DNA of 64,000 nucleotides from Microcystis sp. T1-4 (GCF_000297435.1 NZ_CAIP01000402.1:9082-73081); one strand, 5' to 3'; shown: positions 9,144 to 19,235, numbered from the stretch's first letter. The notes: generated by a model from the sequence alone, not told the origin. Made by a program: numbers and translations.

Positions 9144-12100
9144 TTAATTCGATGGTTTTATTTTCCCATTACACAGGGATAGTGCTTCTCGTTTTTCGGG
9201 ACGAGTCCTGAGATAATCTTCTAACCAAAAACAACCTCGATCGAGCAATTTTTGTAAATAATTATATTCTGTTTCTAAGGGCCAGCGATGCTTTTGACCA
9301 TCCCTAGCAATAATCACAATCTCTTGACCATCAGGACTAAAAGTGATCCCATAGACGATATCTTCTTCTATTTTAAACTCCGAGCGCAAATTTCCGTCAA
9401 TGTCCCAGCGTCTAGCTGTACCATCCCTTGAAATAGCAGCGATTTTTTCACCATCGGGACTAAAACTAACTCCATAAACGGGAAAAGAATCGGTTTTAAT
9501 CTCCTTTAAAATATTGCCCTGTAAATCCCAAATTTTAATCTTTCCCCGAGTAGCGGTAGCAATTTTTTGATGATCGGGAGAAAACACCAAATCATAGATA
9601 ATACTATCATCAACTGTCCAAGAATTAATCAATTTAGTCCGATGATTGCTTAAATGCCAGTATTGAACTTTTCCCTCGCTTGTTCCCGTGATTATTGCTG
9701 TTCCCTCTCCATTAAAAGCAAGACTATAAATCGGTACTTGACTAGCGGTAAATTCTTGAAGCATTGTTCCTTTTTTGCTCCAGATTTGTACTTTTCCATT
9801 TCTTCCTGTAATCGCTATCTGATTATCATCAGGATGAAAAGCTATACTATAGATTGAGCGCATTTTTGTGGCAAATTCTCTAATTTTTTTTCCCTGGGAA
9901 TTGAGTAAAGTAATTTGACCATCTTTGTTAGCAATAGCGATAATATTGCCCTGGGAATTAATGCTAACACTGGTATTATCGGTCCTAGCTTGATTTAAAT
10001 TGTTCAGCTGCCAAATTTTAGCCGTTTCATCACTCGATCCAGTTACCACCTCTTTTCCATCTTGACTAAATACAGCAGTAAAAACTGATTCTTGATGTCC
10101 TCTAAGAGTAGTTATTTCTTCCCCTTGCATTCCCCAAATTTTAGCACTACCGTCACTAGATGCAGTAATTATAAACTTGCCATCAGGACTAAAATTAACA
10201 CTGTTGACAAAATCTTGATGTCCCCGGAAAGTAGCTATTAAATTTCCCTGTAAATCCCAGATTTTAGCAGTTTTATCGGCCGCTGCTCCGGCAATTTTTT
10301 GACCGTCGGGACTAAAATTAACACTATAAAAAGCCTCAATATTTTCTTGACCTAAACTCAAGATAATTTTACCTGATAAATCCCAGATTTTAATCGTACC
10401 ATCCCGGGAAGCGGTGGCAATTTTTTGACCGTCGGGACTAAAACTAGCTGCATCTATCGATCTTTTATGTCCCTTAAATACCTGTAAAGTTTCACCTGAT
10501 AAATTCCATAATCTAGCGGTTTTATCCCTGGAAGTGGTGACAATTTTTTGACCGTCGGGACTAAAACTAACACTATAAACTGATTCTTGATGGTCAGGAT
10601 AGGTGACTAAATTTTGTCCTTGCAAGTTCCAAATTTTGGCGGTTTTATCTTCGGAAGCAGTGGCGATTTTTTGACCATCGGGACTAAAACTAACACTATA
10701 AACTGCTCCCTGATGACCTGTCAAAGTTTGAATATTCTCACCTTTTTGATTCCAAATTTTTACCGTCCCATCTTGAGAAGCAGTAGCTATTTTTTGACCA
10801 TCGGGACTAATACTAACACTATAAATAGTTCCTCGGTGTCCTTGCAGTTGGTTTTTTTCTTGAATGCGATCTAAAATTTGTTGTAGGGTAATAATTGGAC
10901 TGGTAGCAGGATATTTACTCAAGGTTTGGTCATCAGTAACGATGTTTTTTAAACTATTTACTGCTTGCATGGCCGCCATTAAAGATTCTAGTTGTTCAAA
11001 TTGAAATTGCTGCCAATAACTGTCACCATTGCGCTGTAATTTAATACCTAATTTAGCGGTTTCTACTTGCTGCCACGCTTGTTTTACCTGAATAAAAGCG
11101 AAGAAAGAACCCAGGAGAGAAGCAATTAAAATTACCGAGCCAATTTGAATTCTTTTCGTAGCTTTTTGGTGAGCGATTGCTAGAATTTTATTAGCTTGCT
11201 TCTGAGTTTCTAGGCTAATTTCTGCCTCTCTTTTATCGAGATTTTGACTAGCAGTTAAAAACTGATAATCAATATTACTTAAGCTTTTCCCCTGAGACCA
11301 ATCGAGGGCATTATTTAAAGCTTTTCCGCGTAAAAGCCGCGATTCATCGGTATAATTAGACTGTTGCCAAGCGGCGATTGCTTCTGAGTAGGGACGCAAT
11401 TGCTCTAATTGTTTTTCCACCCAATTGAGATTAAATATTTCTCGATAAATAGGATTATAAACTACTAATTGATTATCCTTTTTTACCACTAACCCCGATA
11501 ACCTTAATTCCCCTTGTTCTGGACTATCATCGCACAGGATTGATCCCTTTTCTAAAATTTGTTGATAGATACCTAACAAACGACCGGCTTTGTCTTGATT
11601 TCTTAACAAGCGATCGGCAATAGTTCGCAAATGAACTGGCTCATCTTGAGATTCCCAATTATTAATAATTCTCTCTTTGATCAGCGTCTCAATATCTAAA
11701 TTAGTTTCCCGCAATAGCTGACAGATTTTCTGGGTTAAAAATGGCTGTCCTCCCGTCCAAAAAATAACTTTTTCTAAGCAGTCGGGTTGATAATTACTTT
11801 GACTGGATAATCCTGCGGCTAAAGGAGCAATTTCTGCCAGATTAAATCCCGTTAATTCGATCGCCTGGCCGATATTAAAAGATGTTTGGGTCTTTTCGCG
11901 AATTAAATCTGCTGGGGTAGCCACACCGAATAAAGCAAAAGTAATTCTTTCATACTGGGTATTTTCTGCCCTTTGGTTATAACAATAACGAATCAGGGAA
12001 AAAAAGTCATCTAGAGAAAACTGTAAACTGAGAATTTTATCAATCTCGTCAATAAAAATATATATTTTCTCTCCCCGACAATAAACTAATAAAACTTCCT

Positions 12101-12467
12101 CAATAAATTGTCCCAAACGCTGCACGGGGGGTAAATCCTCTCGCTCGCGCAACCAGGATTTAAGATTAATTTTTCCCGTCAGATTAAATCCTAAAAACAA
12201 ACGGGTGATCACGCCGTTATACCATTGGGATAAATTATCATTGCTACCAATACTGGTTATATCTACGGACGCGCAATCCATGCCCAATTGCTGTAAAATA
12301 TGGGTTACTCGTACCCTTAAACTGGATTTGCCCATCTGACGACAGTTAAAAATGTAGCAAAATTGACCATTTTTTAACGCTGTTAACAGTTCTTGATCGG
12401 CATTTCTCTCGATATAGGTAGGATGGTTATAGGCAAGACTACCCCCGACACGATATTGATAATTCAT
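9144..12467 (-). CDS. AAA-like ATPase domain fused to 13 WD40 repeats, membrane-anchored
   Basis: The 1107-residue protein starts with an AAA_35-type ATPase module: Walker A-like CRQMGKSSLRVR near residues 42-53 and Walker B-like IYIFIDEIDKIL near 135-146. A predicted membrane helix (IQIGSVILIASLLGSFFAF) lies near 443-461. From about residue 545 on, thirteen WD40 blades can be counted. Blades 1-7 are canonical (FSPDGQKIATASxDxTAKIW) and blades 8-13 are more divergent. A short Cys/Arg-rich tail closes the protein. Such cyanobacterial proteins are thought to act as signalling scaffolds; no partner is known. Repeat similarity between blades suggests internal duplication. Confidence 0.85.
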   Translation of the reverse strand: MNYQYRVGGSLAYNHPTYIERNADQELLTALKNGQFCYIFNCRQMGKSSLRVRVTHILQQLGMDCASVDITSIGSNDNLSQWYNGVITRLFLGFNLTGKINLKSWLREREDLPPVQRLGQFIEEVLLVYCRGEKIYIFIDEIDKILSLQFSLDDFFSLIRYCYNQRAENTQYERITFALFGVATPADLIREKTQTSFNIGQAIELTGFNLAEIAPLAAGLSSQSNYQPDCLEKVIFWTGGQPFLTQKICQLLRETNLDIETLIKERIINNWESQDEPVHLRTIADRLLRNQDKAGRLLGIYQQILEKGSILCDDSPEQGELRLSGLVVKKDNQLVVYNPIYREIFNLNWVEKQLEQLRPYSEAIAAWQQSNYTDESRLLRGKALNNALDWSQGKSLSNIDYQFLTASQNLDKREAEISLETQKQANKILAIAHQKATKRIQIGSVILIASLLGSFFAFIQVKQAWQQVETAKLGIKLQRNGDSYWQQFQFEQLESLMAAMQAVNSLKNIVTDDQTLSKYPATSPIITLQQILDRIQEKNQLQGHRGTIYSVSISPDGQKIATASQDGTVKIWNQKGENIQTLTGHQGAVYSVSFSPDGQKIATASEDKTAKIWNLQGQNLVTYPDHQESVYSVSFSPDGQKIVTTSRDKTARLWNLSGETLQVFKGHKRSIDAASFSPDGQKIATASRDGTIKIWDLSGKIILSLGQENIEAFYSVNFSPDGQKIAGAAADKTAKIWDLQGNLIATFRGHQDFVNSVNFSPDGKFIITASSDGSAKIWGMQGEEITTLRGHQESVFTAVFSQDGKEVVTGSSDETAKIWQLNNLNQARTDNTSVSINSQGNIIAIANKDGQITLLNSQGKKIREFATKMRSIYSIAFHPDDNQIAITGRNGKVQIWSKKGTMLQEFTASQVPIYSLAFNGEGTAIITGTSEGKVQYWHLSNHRTKLINSWTVDDSIIYDLVFSPDHQKIATATRGKIKIWDLQGNILKEIKTDSFPVYGVSFSPDGEKIAAISRDGTARRWDIDGNLRSEFKIEEDIVYGITFSPDGQEIVIIARDGQKHRWPLETEYNYLQKLLDRGCFWLEDYLRTRPEKREALSLCNGKIKPSN

Positions 12468-12511
12468 TATCCTTAAACAAAGTTATTTCAATGTCACCAA
12501 CAGAAATAAAA

Positions 12512-12540
12512 TAGACAATTCTGATTTAGATATCTATAAT
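12512..12540 (+). promoter_or_regulatory. Sigma-70-type promoter for the 12582 gene
   Basis: A -35 box TAGACA (12512-12517) and a perfect -10 box TATAAT (12535-12540) are separated by 17 bases. The predicted transcript start near 12547 leaves a leader of about 35 bases ahead of the ATG at 12582. Seen in sequence; activity is inferred. Confidence 0.6.
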
Positions 12541-12581
12541 GCAAGGATAATCGCTATTGACAACCTATCCCCAAGGCAATT

Positions 12582-12938
12582 ATGAAGAAAACTTTTTTCA
12601 CCTCCATGGCCATTAGTGCTACCCTCGTCAGTAGCATTGTTTTAGGTACTCTTGATGCCGGCAGTGCCTCCGCTTGTGCTTTCGCTAAAGGTAAAAGCAT
12701 TTTTGGCAGCAATCACACCCTCCCTGTGGATGCTAACAAACTTATTTTAGGGGTTGCCGGTGCTACGGGAGCAATCACCGTAGCTGGTGTTTTAACCTAC
12801 CGTCGTTTTCACTCCGGGCAGCCTCCCGAAGATGCCACCGCTAACCTGCCGGCGGTATTTTCTATCCCCATTCCCCCCGCAGCTTTAAACGTGGCAGTGG
12901 TGACGGAAGAAGCGGCAGAAACCAGCAAAATCTCCTAA
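12582..12938 (+). CDS. Small secreted or membrane protein of unknown function
   Basis: The 118-residue product has a clear signal peptide: MKK, a hydrophobic core (AISATLVSSIVLGTL), and a likely cut after SASA near residue 30. A second hydrophobic segment (KLILGVAGATGAITVAGVLTY) follows, with YRRF marking its cytoplasmic side, and then a Pro/Ala-rich tail. I do not recognise the family. It has its own promoter (12512-12540) and a strong terminator just downstream, so it is probably a single-gene transcript. Confidence 0.65.
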   Translation: MKKTFFTSMAISATLVSSIVLGTLDAGSASACAFAKGKSIFGSNHTLPVDANKLILGVAGATGAITVAGVLTYRRFHSGQPPEDATANLPAVFSIPIPPAALNVAVVTEEAAETSKIS

Positions 12939-12956
12939 AAATCCGCTAGATTCCCT

Positions 12957-13008
12957 CAAAAAAGGTGTTGGCATCCCCGCAGATTTCCCGCTAGGCAACA
13001 CCTTTTTC
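12957..13008 (+). terminator. Rho-independent terminator
   Basis: AAAAGGTGTTG and CAACACCTTTTT form an 11-base stem around a loop of about 24 bases, ending in a T run. It lies about 20 bases after the stop of the small secreted protein gene. Confidence 0.8.
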
Positions 13009-13091
13009 TGCCTAATTGTGTCCCAGTTATCAGAATTTTCAGCGATTTTTAAGTTATGTTAAAAGGTACAACCCTACCACCAGAGGTAAAG

Positions 13092-13292
13092 ATGGGCAAC
13101 TCTACCACATTTTCTGACACCCCATTTCACAAAGAGCATCACACTTGGGAGCATTTAAAACAAGCCATCGCCGCTAGTTCGGGTTTTCGGCGTTGGCAGC
13201 AAGAACAACTAGAATCAGGTAAAAATAGAGACGATGCTGATGCTCGCATTTGTTCCTATCTACGGGAAACTTTAGAAACTTTAGCCTACTAG
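13092..13292 (+). CDS. Small conserved-looking hypothetical protein
   Basis: This 66-residue product (MGNSTTFSDTPFHKEHHTWE...) is soluble, with a central helix ending in FRRWQQEQL and a C-terminal helix YLRETLETLAY. The ATG at 13092 is preferred over 13056 because AGAGG stands 6 bases before it, while the earlier ATG has no ribosome binding site. I recognise no domain. A terminator-like hairpin follows. Confidence 0.55.
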   Translation: MGNSTTFSDTPFHKEHHTWEHLKQAIAASSGFRRWQQEQLESGKNRDDADARICSYLRETLETLAY

Positions 13293-13300
13293 ATTGATGC

Positions 13301-13333
13301 TCCCCAGCTATGACGGCATGGGGACTTTTTTGT
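13301..13333 (+). terminator. Probable terminator hairpin
   Basis: TCCCCA and TGGGGA form a 6-base stem with a 12-base loop, followed by CTTTTTTG. It lies shortly after the stop at 13292. Confidence 0.55.
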
Positions 13334-13356
13334 CCGTTTAAGCTAATTGGCGGGCC

Positions 13357-14280
13357 CTATTTTCTGCGAGCTTCGTAACCCAATAACCAGACAAAAGCGA
13401 CAATTAAAGGCAGGAAATAATAAATAGCTCGATAGGCGATTAAAGAACCTAAAAGCTCGCCATTAGATACATATTCGGGCCGTAATCTCAGCATGATAAA
13501 CTCAAAAACACCTATCCCCCCCGGCACATTGCTTAATACCCCTGCGGTCATGGCAAATACATAGAGACCGAAAAATCCTAAAAACGAAGTATTGTAGTTG
13601 TCCGGGAGAAGAAGATATAGAACTCTAGCGGCTAATATCCAATCAATAAAAGTCAACAAAATCAAAGCCAGGGAAAGATTCCAAGAGGGTAGATATATAT
13701 TTTCTTTGCCGATTCTTAGGGGTTTTTTATAGGTGAGAGTCAAGAAAAAATAGCCCGTCACCAGCAACAAAAAAATTATTCCTAAAGGTTTAGTAGTTAA
13801 GAAAGGTAATTTTAAAAGTTGAGGAATCCGTTGGGGATCGAGGAGAAAACTTACACCACCAATGCCTAACATTCCTAACCAAAAGCTTAAATGGGTAAAG
13901 GTGATAACTTTGGCAATATCCACCACCCCCACCCCCGCAGGAGTATAGAAACGATAACGGATCGCAGTTCCAGAAAATAAGGTTAAACCAATGGTATTAC
14001 CAAGAGCATAACTGATAAAAGCAGTACGGATAATAGTGCCTAAAGCTAAGGGATGATTAATATAATAAAAACCTAGGCGATCATAACCCGTCATCGACAA
14101 ATAACCCAAGGCCATGCAAAAAATAGCTTCTAGCTTATGACTTGTGGTAATATGATTTAAACTGTCCAACAGTTGGGCGAAAGTGTCGTGTTTAAATTCT
14201 TGACTAATTGCCCAGACCGCTAGAATAAATAAACTTAAAGAGAGGATAATCGGAGCAAAACGCAGGATTTTTTTATACAT
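13357..14280 (-). CDS. Lysylphosphatidylglycerol synthase-type transmembrane protein (UPF0104)
   Basis: A 307-residue integral membrane protein with about eight hydrophobic helices. The conserved ITFTHLSFWLGM segment and the GVLSNVPGGIGVFEFIML motif near 250-268 mark the LPG_synthase_TM (flippase-like) family, seen in the membrane half of MprF and in stand-alone proteins. This one lacks the aminoacyl-transferase domain, so it is a stand-alone membrane unit, probably moving or binding a lipid. It is divergent from the gene at 14319 with a 38-base gap. Confidence 0.8.
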   Translation of the reverse strand: MYKKILRFAPIILSLSLFILAVWAISQEFKHDTFAQLLDSLNHITTSHKLEAIFCMALGYLSMTGYDRLGFYYINHPLALGTIIRTAFISYALGNTIGLTLFSGTAIRYRFYTPAGVGVVDIAKVITFTHLSFWLGMLGIGGVSFLLDPQRIPQLLKLPFLTTKPLGIIFLLLVTGYFFLTLTYKKPLRIGKENIYLPSWNLSLALILLTFIDWILAARVLYLLLPDNYNTSFLGFFGLYVFAMTAGVLSNVPGGIGVFEFIMLRLRPEYVSNGELLGSLIAYRAIYYFLPLIVAFVWLLGYEARRK

Positions 14281-14318
14281 CTTACTTTTTACGAATTACT
14301 TTTGTCCCATTAAAATTT

Positions 14319-14822
14319 ATGAAAAAATCAAAGGTAGATCTAGCCAAACGTCTAAATCGATCCCGAAAAAGGAAATATAATAAATTCCTGACTTCCTCCT
14401 TATATTTAACAAGCATTCTGGTTTTGTCTTATCTAGTTTACCTTAATCTGCCTTGGTCTTTCCATCTTTTTATGCGTTGGGTGACTAAAGGGGGTGATTT
14501 AGACAAAATTCCCGCCAAATTTTATGCAGAACTTAATCAATTGTGTTTGAGGGCCGATAGTGGGGGGGAAGTAAGAACGAGAAACTATAGAGAACATACA
14601 GAAATCGCCGAATCTCTCGGTACATTTAGATGTACTCTAGTTAATGGTGGTCAAGAATGGTTAATAGAAGATTATAAATCTTTTAGTGCTGCCGATGAAG
14701 CGATTTTAGGCACTCAGTTAGCGGTTTTTATCACCGAGATTTTAGGAACAGATTATAGTTATAGAATTCGCGCTTATATTCCCAATACTAAGTATCAAGC
14801 AACTTCTGAAACCAAATTCTAG
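14319..14822 (+). CDS. Single-pass membrane protein of unknown function
   Basis: The 167-residue protein begins with a very basic N-terminus (MKKSKVDLAKRLNRSRKRKYNK), then one membrane helix (SLYLTSILVLSYLVYLNL). An outward-facing domain of about 120 residues follows with two cysteines (LNQLCLR and GTFRCTLV) that could form a disulfide. No family was recognised. It starts 38 bases from a divergent membrane gene and converges on the gene at 14860. Confidence 0.6.
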   Translation: MKKSKVDLAKRLNRSRKRKYNKFLTSSLYLTSILVLSYLVYLNLPWSFHLFMRWVTKGGDLDKIPAKFYAELNQLCLRADSGGEVRTRNYREHTEIAESLGTFRCTLVNGGQEWLIEDYKSFSAADEAILGTQLAVFITEILGTDYSYRIRAYIPNTKYQATSETKF

Positions 14823-14859
14823 ACTAGGGATGGGTGCAGAACCCATCCTTAGAAAAAAA

Positions 14860-15732
14860 TTAGGTTTCCGATACGGGTTTCGGTCGGGAAGGCCTAGGAA
14901 GGGGAGATTGTCCGGGGGTAAAAGGTCGTTTTTCTCCTTCCCCTTCCAGTTGAGAATATCGATCGACCGGGGGACGACGATTTTTATCAAAAGGCTTTTT
15001 AAAACCTCCCTTACCCATCGGTTTTTTCTTGCTGGCAAAACCGAGGTCTAAACCTTCCAAAATAGTTAAGGCATCTCCTTTAAGCTGTACCTGAAAATCC
15101 CAAAAACGACTGACCGGTTTACCAGGTAAAGTGCCGCGCAATTTTAGTTTAAAAAACTTGGGTTTGTCCGCTTCAGTTTTGGGCATTTGTCGGATTTTGA
15201 CCACTACCGCTTGATTTTCCCGTTCGGTAAAGATGACTTCACCTCGAATCGAAAAATAACCAGGGGTAGAAGCGAGGAGCGGTTCTATCTCTGGATCATC
15301 CTCCTTTTTCAGGGTTTCTGGTTCCCAAACACCAACAATCTGAACATGAAGGGCATCATTTTCCTGACGGGTGCGCGGATAAACCACCCAAAGATGGGGT
15401 TTTTCCAGATCGAGATGATTTTTAACCAAACTGATCACCCGACCGAGAATCACAGAATCGATCAGAGTACCATCGGCAGTTAAAATATTGCCTTTAGTTA
15501 ATTGTTCCTCCGATCGCTGATAATGGCCATAGACGAGACCGATCGCCCGGTACTGCCGCAGATGACTGGGAGGGGGGATCGGTTGTTGACGTTTGACTTC
15601 TTCGGGGGTGGCTGACTCTACGGCTAAATCAGCCTCAGTATGGGGGGATTCAAGGGGGACTTCCTGAATTTCCACTTCAGGGGTCGGGGGGGTTTTCGGT
15701 GATTCGGTAAACCGATTCCCAGGACGATTCAT
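14860..15732 (-). CDS. Conserved-looking hypothetical protein, soluble, disordered ends
   Basis: The 290-residue product has a Pro/Glu-rich N-terminus (about residues 1-60), a folded centre (about 60-225) beginning RQYRAIGLVYGHYQRSEEQ and rich in beta strands (HLWVVYPRTR, YFSIRGEVIF), and a basic Pro/Arg/Gly-rich C-terminus (KKPMGKGGFKKPFDKNRR). Basic tails of this kind often bind nucleic acid, but I recognise no named domain. The frame and codon use look genuine, and the upstream 270 bases form an AT-rich divergent promoter region. Confidence 0.6.
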   Translation of the reverse strand: MNRPGNRFTESPKTPPTPEVEIQEVPLESPHTEADLAVESATPEEVKRQQPIPPPSHLRQYRAIGLVYGHYQRSEEQLTKGNILTADGTLIDSVILGRVISLVKNHLDLEKPHLWVVYPRTRQENDALHVQIVGVWEPETLKKEDDPEIEPLLASTPGYFSIRGEVIFTERENQAVVVKIRQMPKTEADKPKFFKLKLRGTLPGKPVSRFWDFQVQLKGDALTILEGLDLGFASKKKPMGKGGFKKPFDKNRRPPVDRYSQLEGEGEKRPFTPGQSPLPRPSRPKPVSET

Positions 15733-16005
15733 ATCACACTCCTAGCGGCGGAGACACATAGTAAATTAGTAATCAAGCAAGTCAAAAGCGCGATCTGGGA
15801 GGTTACAATAACCCTCTAGGGCGACTCTACTGGCATCTATATATTAAGAACCATGATCTTTTGACTGTCAACCTGGTCAAAACCCTTTTGAGTCTTGACC
15901 GTTTGCCCATTGTACTCAATAAAGAGCGGCGAATTCGATCGATCCCTTCATCAAATCTCCAGATTTCCATAACATTTTCCTGTCTGTCCTCTCCCACCCC
16001 AGCGT

Positions 16006-16836
16006 ATGAAAGCCTCTCTCTCTAACCGTCGTTGGCTGTCCATCGGTCTCGTCCTCATGTTATTTGCTTTGCTGTCTTTCTCGACCATGCCGCTATTGAC
16101 TTCTATTCTCAAAAGTCAGCACTCCTCGGGCCAGAGTCATCTGTCCGCAGTCAAACAAGAGGAATTAGCCAGTCAAGCACTGGGTTATCAGATGGTTTTA
16201 GAGCGCGAACCCGATAATCAGACGGCTTTACGGGGATTATTAGATACTCGCTTACAGCAGGGTGATTTAAAGCAAGCGATCGAACCTTTAGAAAAATTAG
16301 CGCAACTTAACCCCCAACAATCCGATTATCTACTACTTTTGGCGGAAGCGAAACAGCAAATAGAGGACTATGCAGGAGCCACCGGCAGTTATCGCTCCCT
16401 TTTAGCCTCCCATCCCCAAGATCTACGGGCCTTGACCGGATTAACTAATTTATTTCTCAGCCAAAACCGCTCGATCGAGGCGATTAGTCTGGTTAAAGAG
16501 ACGATTGATCGCGCTTTCAAAGCGGCTGCCGATCCCAATAATCCCGCTAGTTCCATCGATATCGTTTCCGTTCAGTTACTTTTAGGCAAAATCTATTTCG
16601 AGCAGCAAAATTATCCGGAAGCTTTAAACGCCTATAAACAAGCTCAACAGATGGATGTTAACGATTTCCGTCCGATTTTGGCGACAGCGATCGTACTGAA
16701 AGAACAGGGCAAAAATCAAGAGGCTCAACCCCTCTTTCAAGAGGCTCTCAGTCGCGCTCCTTTTGCCTATAGACAGGAGATTCAGACCCTAGCCGAGGAA
16801 AATAACAAAATTGAAGCCACAGCCCCTAATCAGTGA
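16006..16836 (+). CDS. TPR-repeat protein with N-terminal membrane anchor
   Basis: This 276-residue protein has one hydrophobic segment near the N-terminus (WLSIGLVLMLFALLSFSTMP) acting as a signal anchor. At least four tetratricopeptide repeats follow between residues about 50 and 260 (for example QLLLGKIYFEQQNYPEALNA and ILATAIVLKEQGKNQEAQPL). TPRs serve as protein-binding scaffolds, here probably on the periplasmic or thylakoid-lumen side. No enzymatic domain is present. It is convergent with mutM, and the gap holds an AATTCAT tandem array. Confidence 0.75.
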   Translation: MKASLSNRRWLSIGLVLMLFALLSFSTMPLLTSILKSQHSSGQSHLSAVKQEELASQALGYQMVLEREPDNQTALRGLLDTRLQQGDLKQAIEPLEKLAQLNPQQSDYLLLLAEAKQQIEDYAGATGSYRSLLASHPQDLRALTGLTNLFLSQNRSIEAISLVKETIDRAFKAAADPNNPASSIDIVSVQLLLGKIYFEQQNYPEALNAYKQAQQMDVNDFRPILATAIVLKEQGKNQEAQPLFQEALSRAPFAYRQEIQTLAEENNKIEATAPNQ

Positions 16837-16868
16837 GCAGCTTTTTTCTCTCCTCTCCCTTCTCCCCA

Positions 16869-16901
16869 ATTCATAATTCATAATTCATAATTCATAATTC
16901 C
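16869..16901. repeat. Heptanucleotide tandem repeat (AATTCAT)
   Basis: Four to five copies of the seven-base unit AATTCAT lie between the convergent TPR and mutM genes. Confidence 0.65.
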
Positions 16902-17737
16902 CTTGAGACTTGACACTGGGGACAAAAATGAGAGGATCGTCCACTTAATTTAATTCTGGCAATAGTTGCACCGCAAAGGCGACAATTTTCGCCAGTACGT
17001 CCATAAACCCAGGCCATCGAGCCATAATTGCCATTAACTCCCGTAACGTGGAGAAAATCGCTAAAACTGGTGCCGCCTTCAGCGATCGCCGTTTCCAATA
17101 CAGAAATAATGTTTTTTGTCAATAAGTCTATTTGCTCAATTTTCAAAAGATTGGCGGCAGTTTGGGGATGGATGCCACTTTTAAAAAGAACTTCATCCGC
17201 GTAGATATTGCCAATTCCTGCCACCACATTTTGATCGAGGAGAAAAGTTTTAATCGGACGACGACTTTTTTGACAGTGACTATAGAGGTAATCGGGGGTA
17301 AAATTGCGATCAAAGGGTTCCAGTCCCAGTTTTTTGAGACCAGTAATCACGCTTTCTGGGGTTTTATCGGCGGCAATCCACCAAATTTTCCCGAAAGTGC
17401 GGGTATCGACAAAACGCAATTCTTGCTGATTGGCAAAAAAGAAGCGTAAGCGCGTATGAATCGGCAGGGGAGTGGTATCTTTTACCCAGAGCAATTGTCC
17501 GGTCATACGCAGATGAACCCCGATACTGCTACCATTATCTAAATTGGCGAGGAGATATTTGCCTCGGCGCTGCCAATTGGTAATCGTGGTCTGAGTAATT
17601 CCTTGCAGAAAAGTTGCCTCACAATTAGGATAGGCTAGGGTACGCTGTAATAATACTTCCCCACCGATAATTTTTTTGCCTTGGGTAACTTGATTTAATC
17701 CGCGACGCACCGTTTCTACTTCTGGCAATTCTGGCAT
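16892..17737 (-). CDS. mutM: Formamidopyrimidine-DNA glycosylase
   Basis: The 281-residue product starts MPELPEVETVRRGL, where Pro2 is the catalytic nucleophile after Met removal and Glu3 assists. The helix-two-turn-helix segment NVVAGIGNIYADEVLFKSGIHP and a C-terminal zinc finger (CRLCG then CPQCQ) complete the family features. It excises 8-oxoguanine and nicks the abasic site in base excision repair, useful to an oxygenic phototroph. It is a single gene, 104 bases downstream of ccsB on the same strand. Confidence 0.96.
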   Translation of the reverse strand: MPELPEVETVRRGLNQVTQGKKIIGGEVLLQRTLAYPNCEATFLQGITQTTITNWQRRGKYLLANLDNGSSIGVHLRMTGQLLWVKDTTPLPIHTRLRFFFANQQELRFVDTRTFGKIWWIAADKTPESVITGLKKLGLEPFDRNFTPDYLYSHCQKSRRPIKTFLLDQNVVAGIGNIYADEVLFKSGIHPQTAANLLKIEQIDLLTKNIISVLETAIAEGGTSFSDFLHVTGVNGNYGSMAWVYGRTGENCRLCGATIARIKLSGRSSHFCPQCQVSREL

Positions 17738-17841
17738 ATAAGTGATTGAACAAAATTAAGTTCTTGGTTAGGGTAGGCAAAAGGCAAAAGATAGATAAAC
17801 AGAACTTTTCATCGGGAAACGACACCAAATTAACGTCAATT

Positions 17842-19185
17842 CTACTTTAACTTTAACATTTCGATAGTATCAATTATTTCCCGTTCAAAACTGACTTGAG
17901 CGCGATTAGTTTTACCAGCAATATAAAAGCGATCGCCCGATTGTAAAGCCCAAATTTGCGAATGGGAAAAGTAACTCATTACCACTCCCATCATCAATAA
18001 AGCAAAACCTAAATAGACGATAGGTACTCCCGGATCTGCCTTAATTTGTAACCCTGTACTGCCCACTAATTCGACTATTTTTAGATTAACTCCATTGATA
18101 GGAATCGTCATTCCTTCTCGTACCGCAGAGGTTAAATCTCCCTTAGCATCATAGACGATTACCGTACCTTGTAAATCTCTGGTTAAAAGAGAAACTCCCT
18201 CACTAAGATCGGTTTTAGTCGGAATCCAAGTTCCCCAGATTTGTCCATTACCTTTGGTGTCTAAACTAGCCATCGGTAGCTGTAGAATCGGACTATTATT
18301 CACCTGTACTTTTACCCCAGCAATTCCCCAACTGGTTTGATAAAAAGTCACCCCTTTATGGTGCAAAGGTTGGTTAACTTGAATAGTTTTGCGATCGATC
18401 TCCTCTCCTTGATTATCGATCACCGACAAATCAGAATAGAATTGTTCTATATCACCTTTAGGACTATAATCAATCCAAAAACGATTAACTTTAATCCCCC
18501 AATCTTTAGGGAGAGAATTTTTAGATAAGGGTCCAGCTTCAATAATATTTTTAACCTGAAAACTATCGCCACTAGCTACCATTTCTTGAGCGAAAAACCC
18601 CGTTAACGCTCCCCAGATCGACCCTGCTAAAATAATTAACATGGCTGCATGAACGATAATCGGACCGATTTTACCGATCAGACCTTTACGAGCATAAAGA
18701 CTGTTATTTTCTAGAAAAACTTTGTAGCCTTTTTTTTCTAATAGAGGGGTGAGGGATTCTAGGGAACCAGTTTCTAATTCAGCACTTAAAGCTAGTTTTT
18801 GAAATTGGCGAGATTGTTGATAAAATTGCCAGTTTCTTGCCGCCTTTAAAGCGGGTAATTGTCGTCGGAAGGTGCAAGCGGTTAAACTGGAACCAAAGAG
18901 AATTAATAATGATAGATACCACCAAGTGCTATAAACATGATTTAATCCCAATAGTAATAAAACTTTCCAAGTCAGAAAGCCAAATAAAGCGGGTTTCTCA
19001 GGATAATTAACTTGGTAGAAAGATAGAGATTGACCCTGTTCGATTACCGTCCCAGAAATGCTAAAAATAGCGATTAAAAGTAAGAGGATAATTGCCAATC
19101 GCAGATCGGCAATAGTCTGGATAAATTTACGTCCCCATCGGGCCGGTGTATTCTTTAAATTTGAGGAAGTTTCCGATATAGTCAT
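17842..19185 (-). CDS. ccsB: Cytochrome c biogenesis protein CcsB (Ccs1/ResB)
   Basis: This protein of about 447 residues belongs to the ResB/Ccs1 family, the large subunit of the System II haem lyase that attaches haem to c-type cytochromes on the lumen side of the thylakoid. Three membrane helices lie in the first third ([20 protein letters not shown] and others), followed by a large lumenal domain and a last helix ([20 protein letters not shown]). The ATG at 19185 is preferred over an upstream TTG at 19212. The gene lies 51 bases downstream of ccdA, so the two probably form one transcript. Confidence 0.92.
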   Translation of the reverse strand: MTISETSSNLKNTPARWGRKFIQTIADLRLAIILLLLIAIFSISGTVIEQGQSLSFYQVNYPEKPALFGFLTWKVLLLLGLNHVYSTWWYLSLLILFGSSLTACTFRRQLPALKAARNWQFYQQSRQFQKLALSAELETGSLESLTPLLEKKGYKVFLENNSLYARKGLIGKIGPIIVHAAMLIILAGSIWGALTGFFAQEMVASGDSFQVKNIIEAGPLSKNSLPKDWGIKVNRFWIDYSPKGDIEQFYSDLSVIDNQGEEIDRKTIQVNQPLHHKGVTFYQTSWGIAGVKVQVNNSPILQLPMASLDTKGNGQIWGTWIPTKTDLSEGVSLLTRDLQGTVIVYDAKGDLTSAVREGMTIPINGVNLKIVELVGSTGLQIKADPGVPIVYLGFALLMMGVVMSYFSHSQIWALQSGDRFYIAGKTNRAQVSFEREIIDTIEMLKLK

Positions 19186-19235
19186 AGTTAAAAGTTTTGC
19201 AATTCTAGCCAATTATCTATCATAACTCTCCACCA

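Noticed and set aside
14830..15051. Open frame antisense to the 14860 gene
   Set aside because: Shadow of the larger open frame on the other strand, which has its own ATG and a coherent protein composition.
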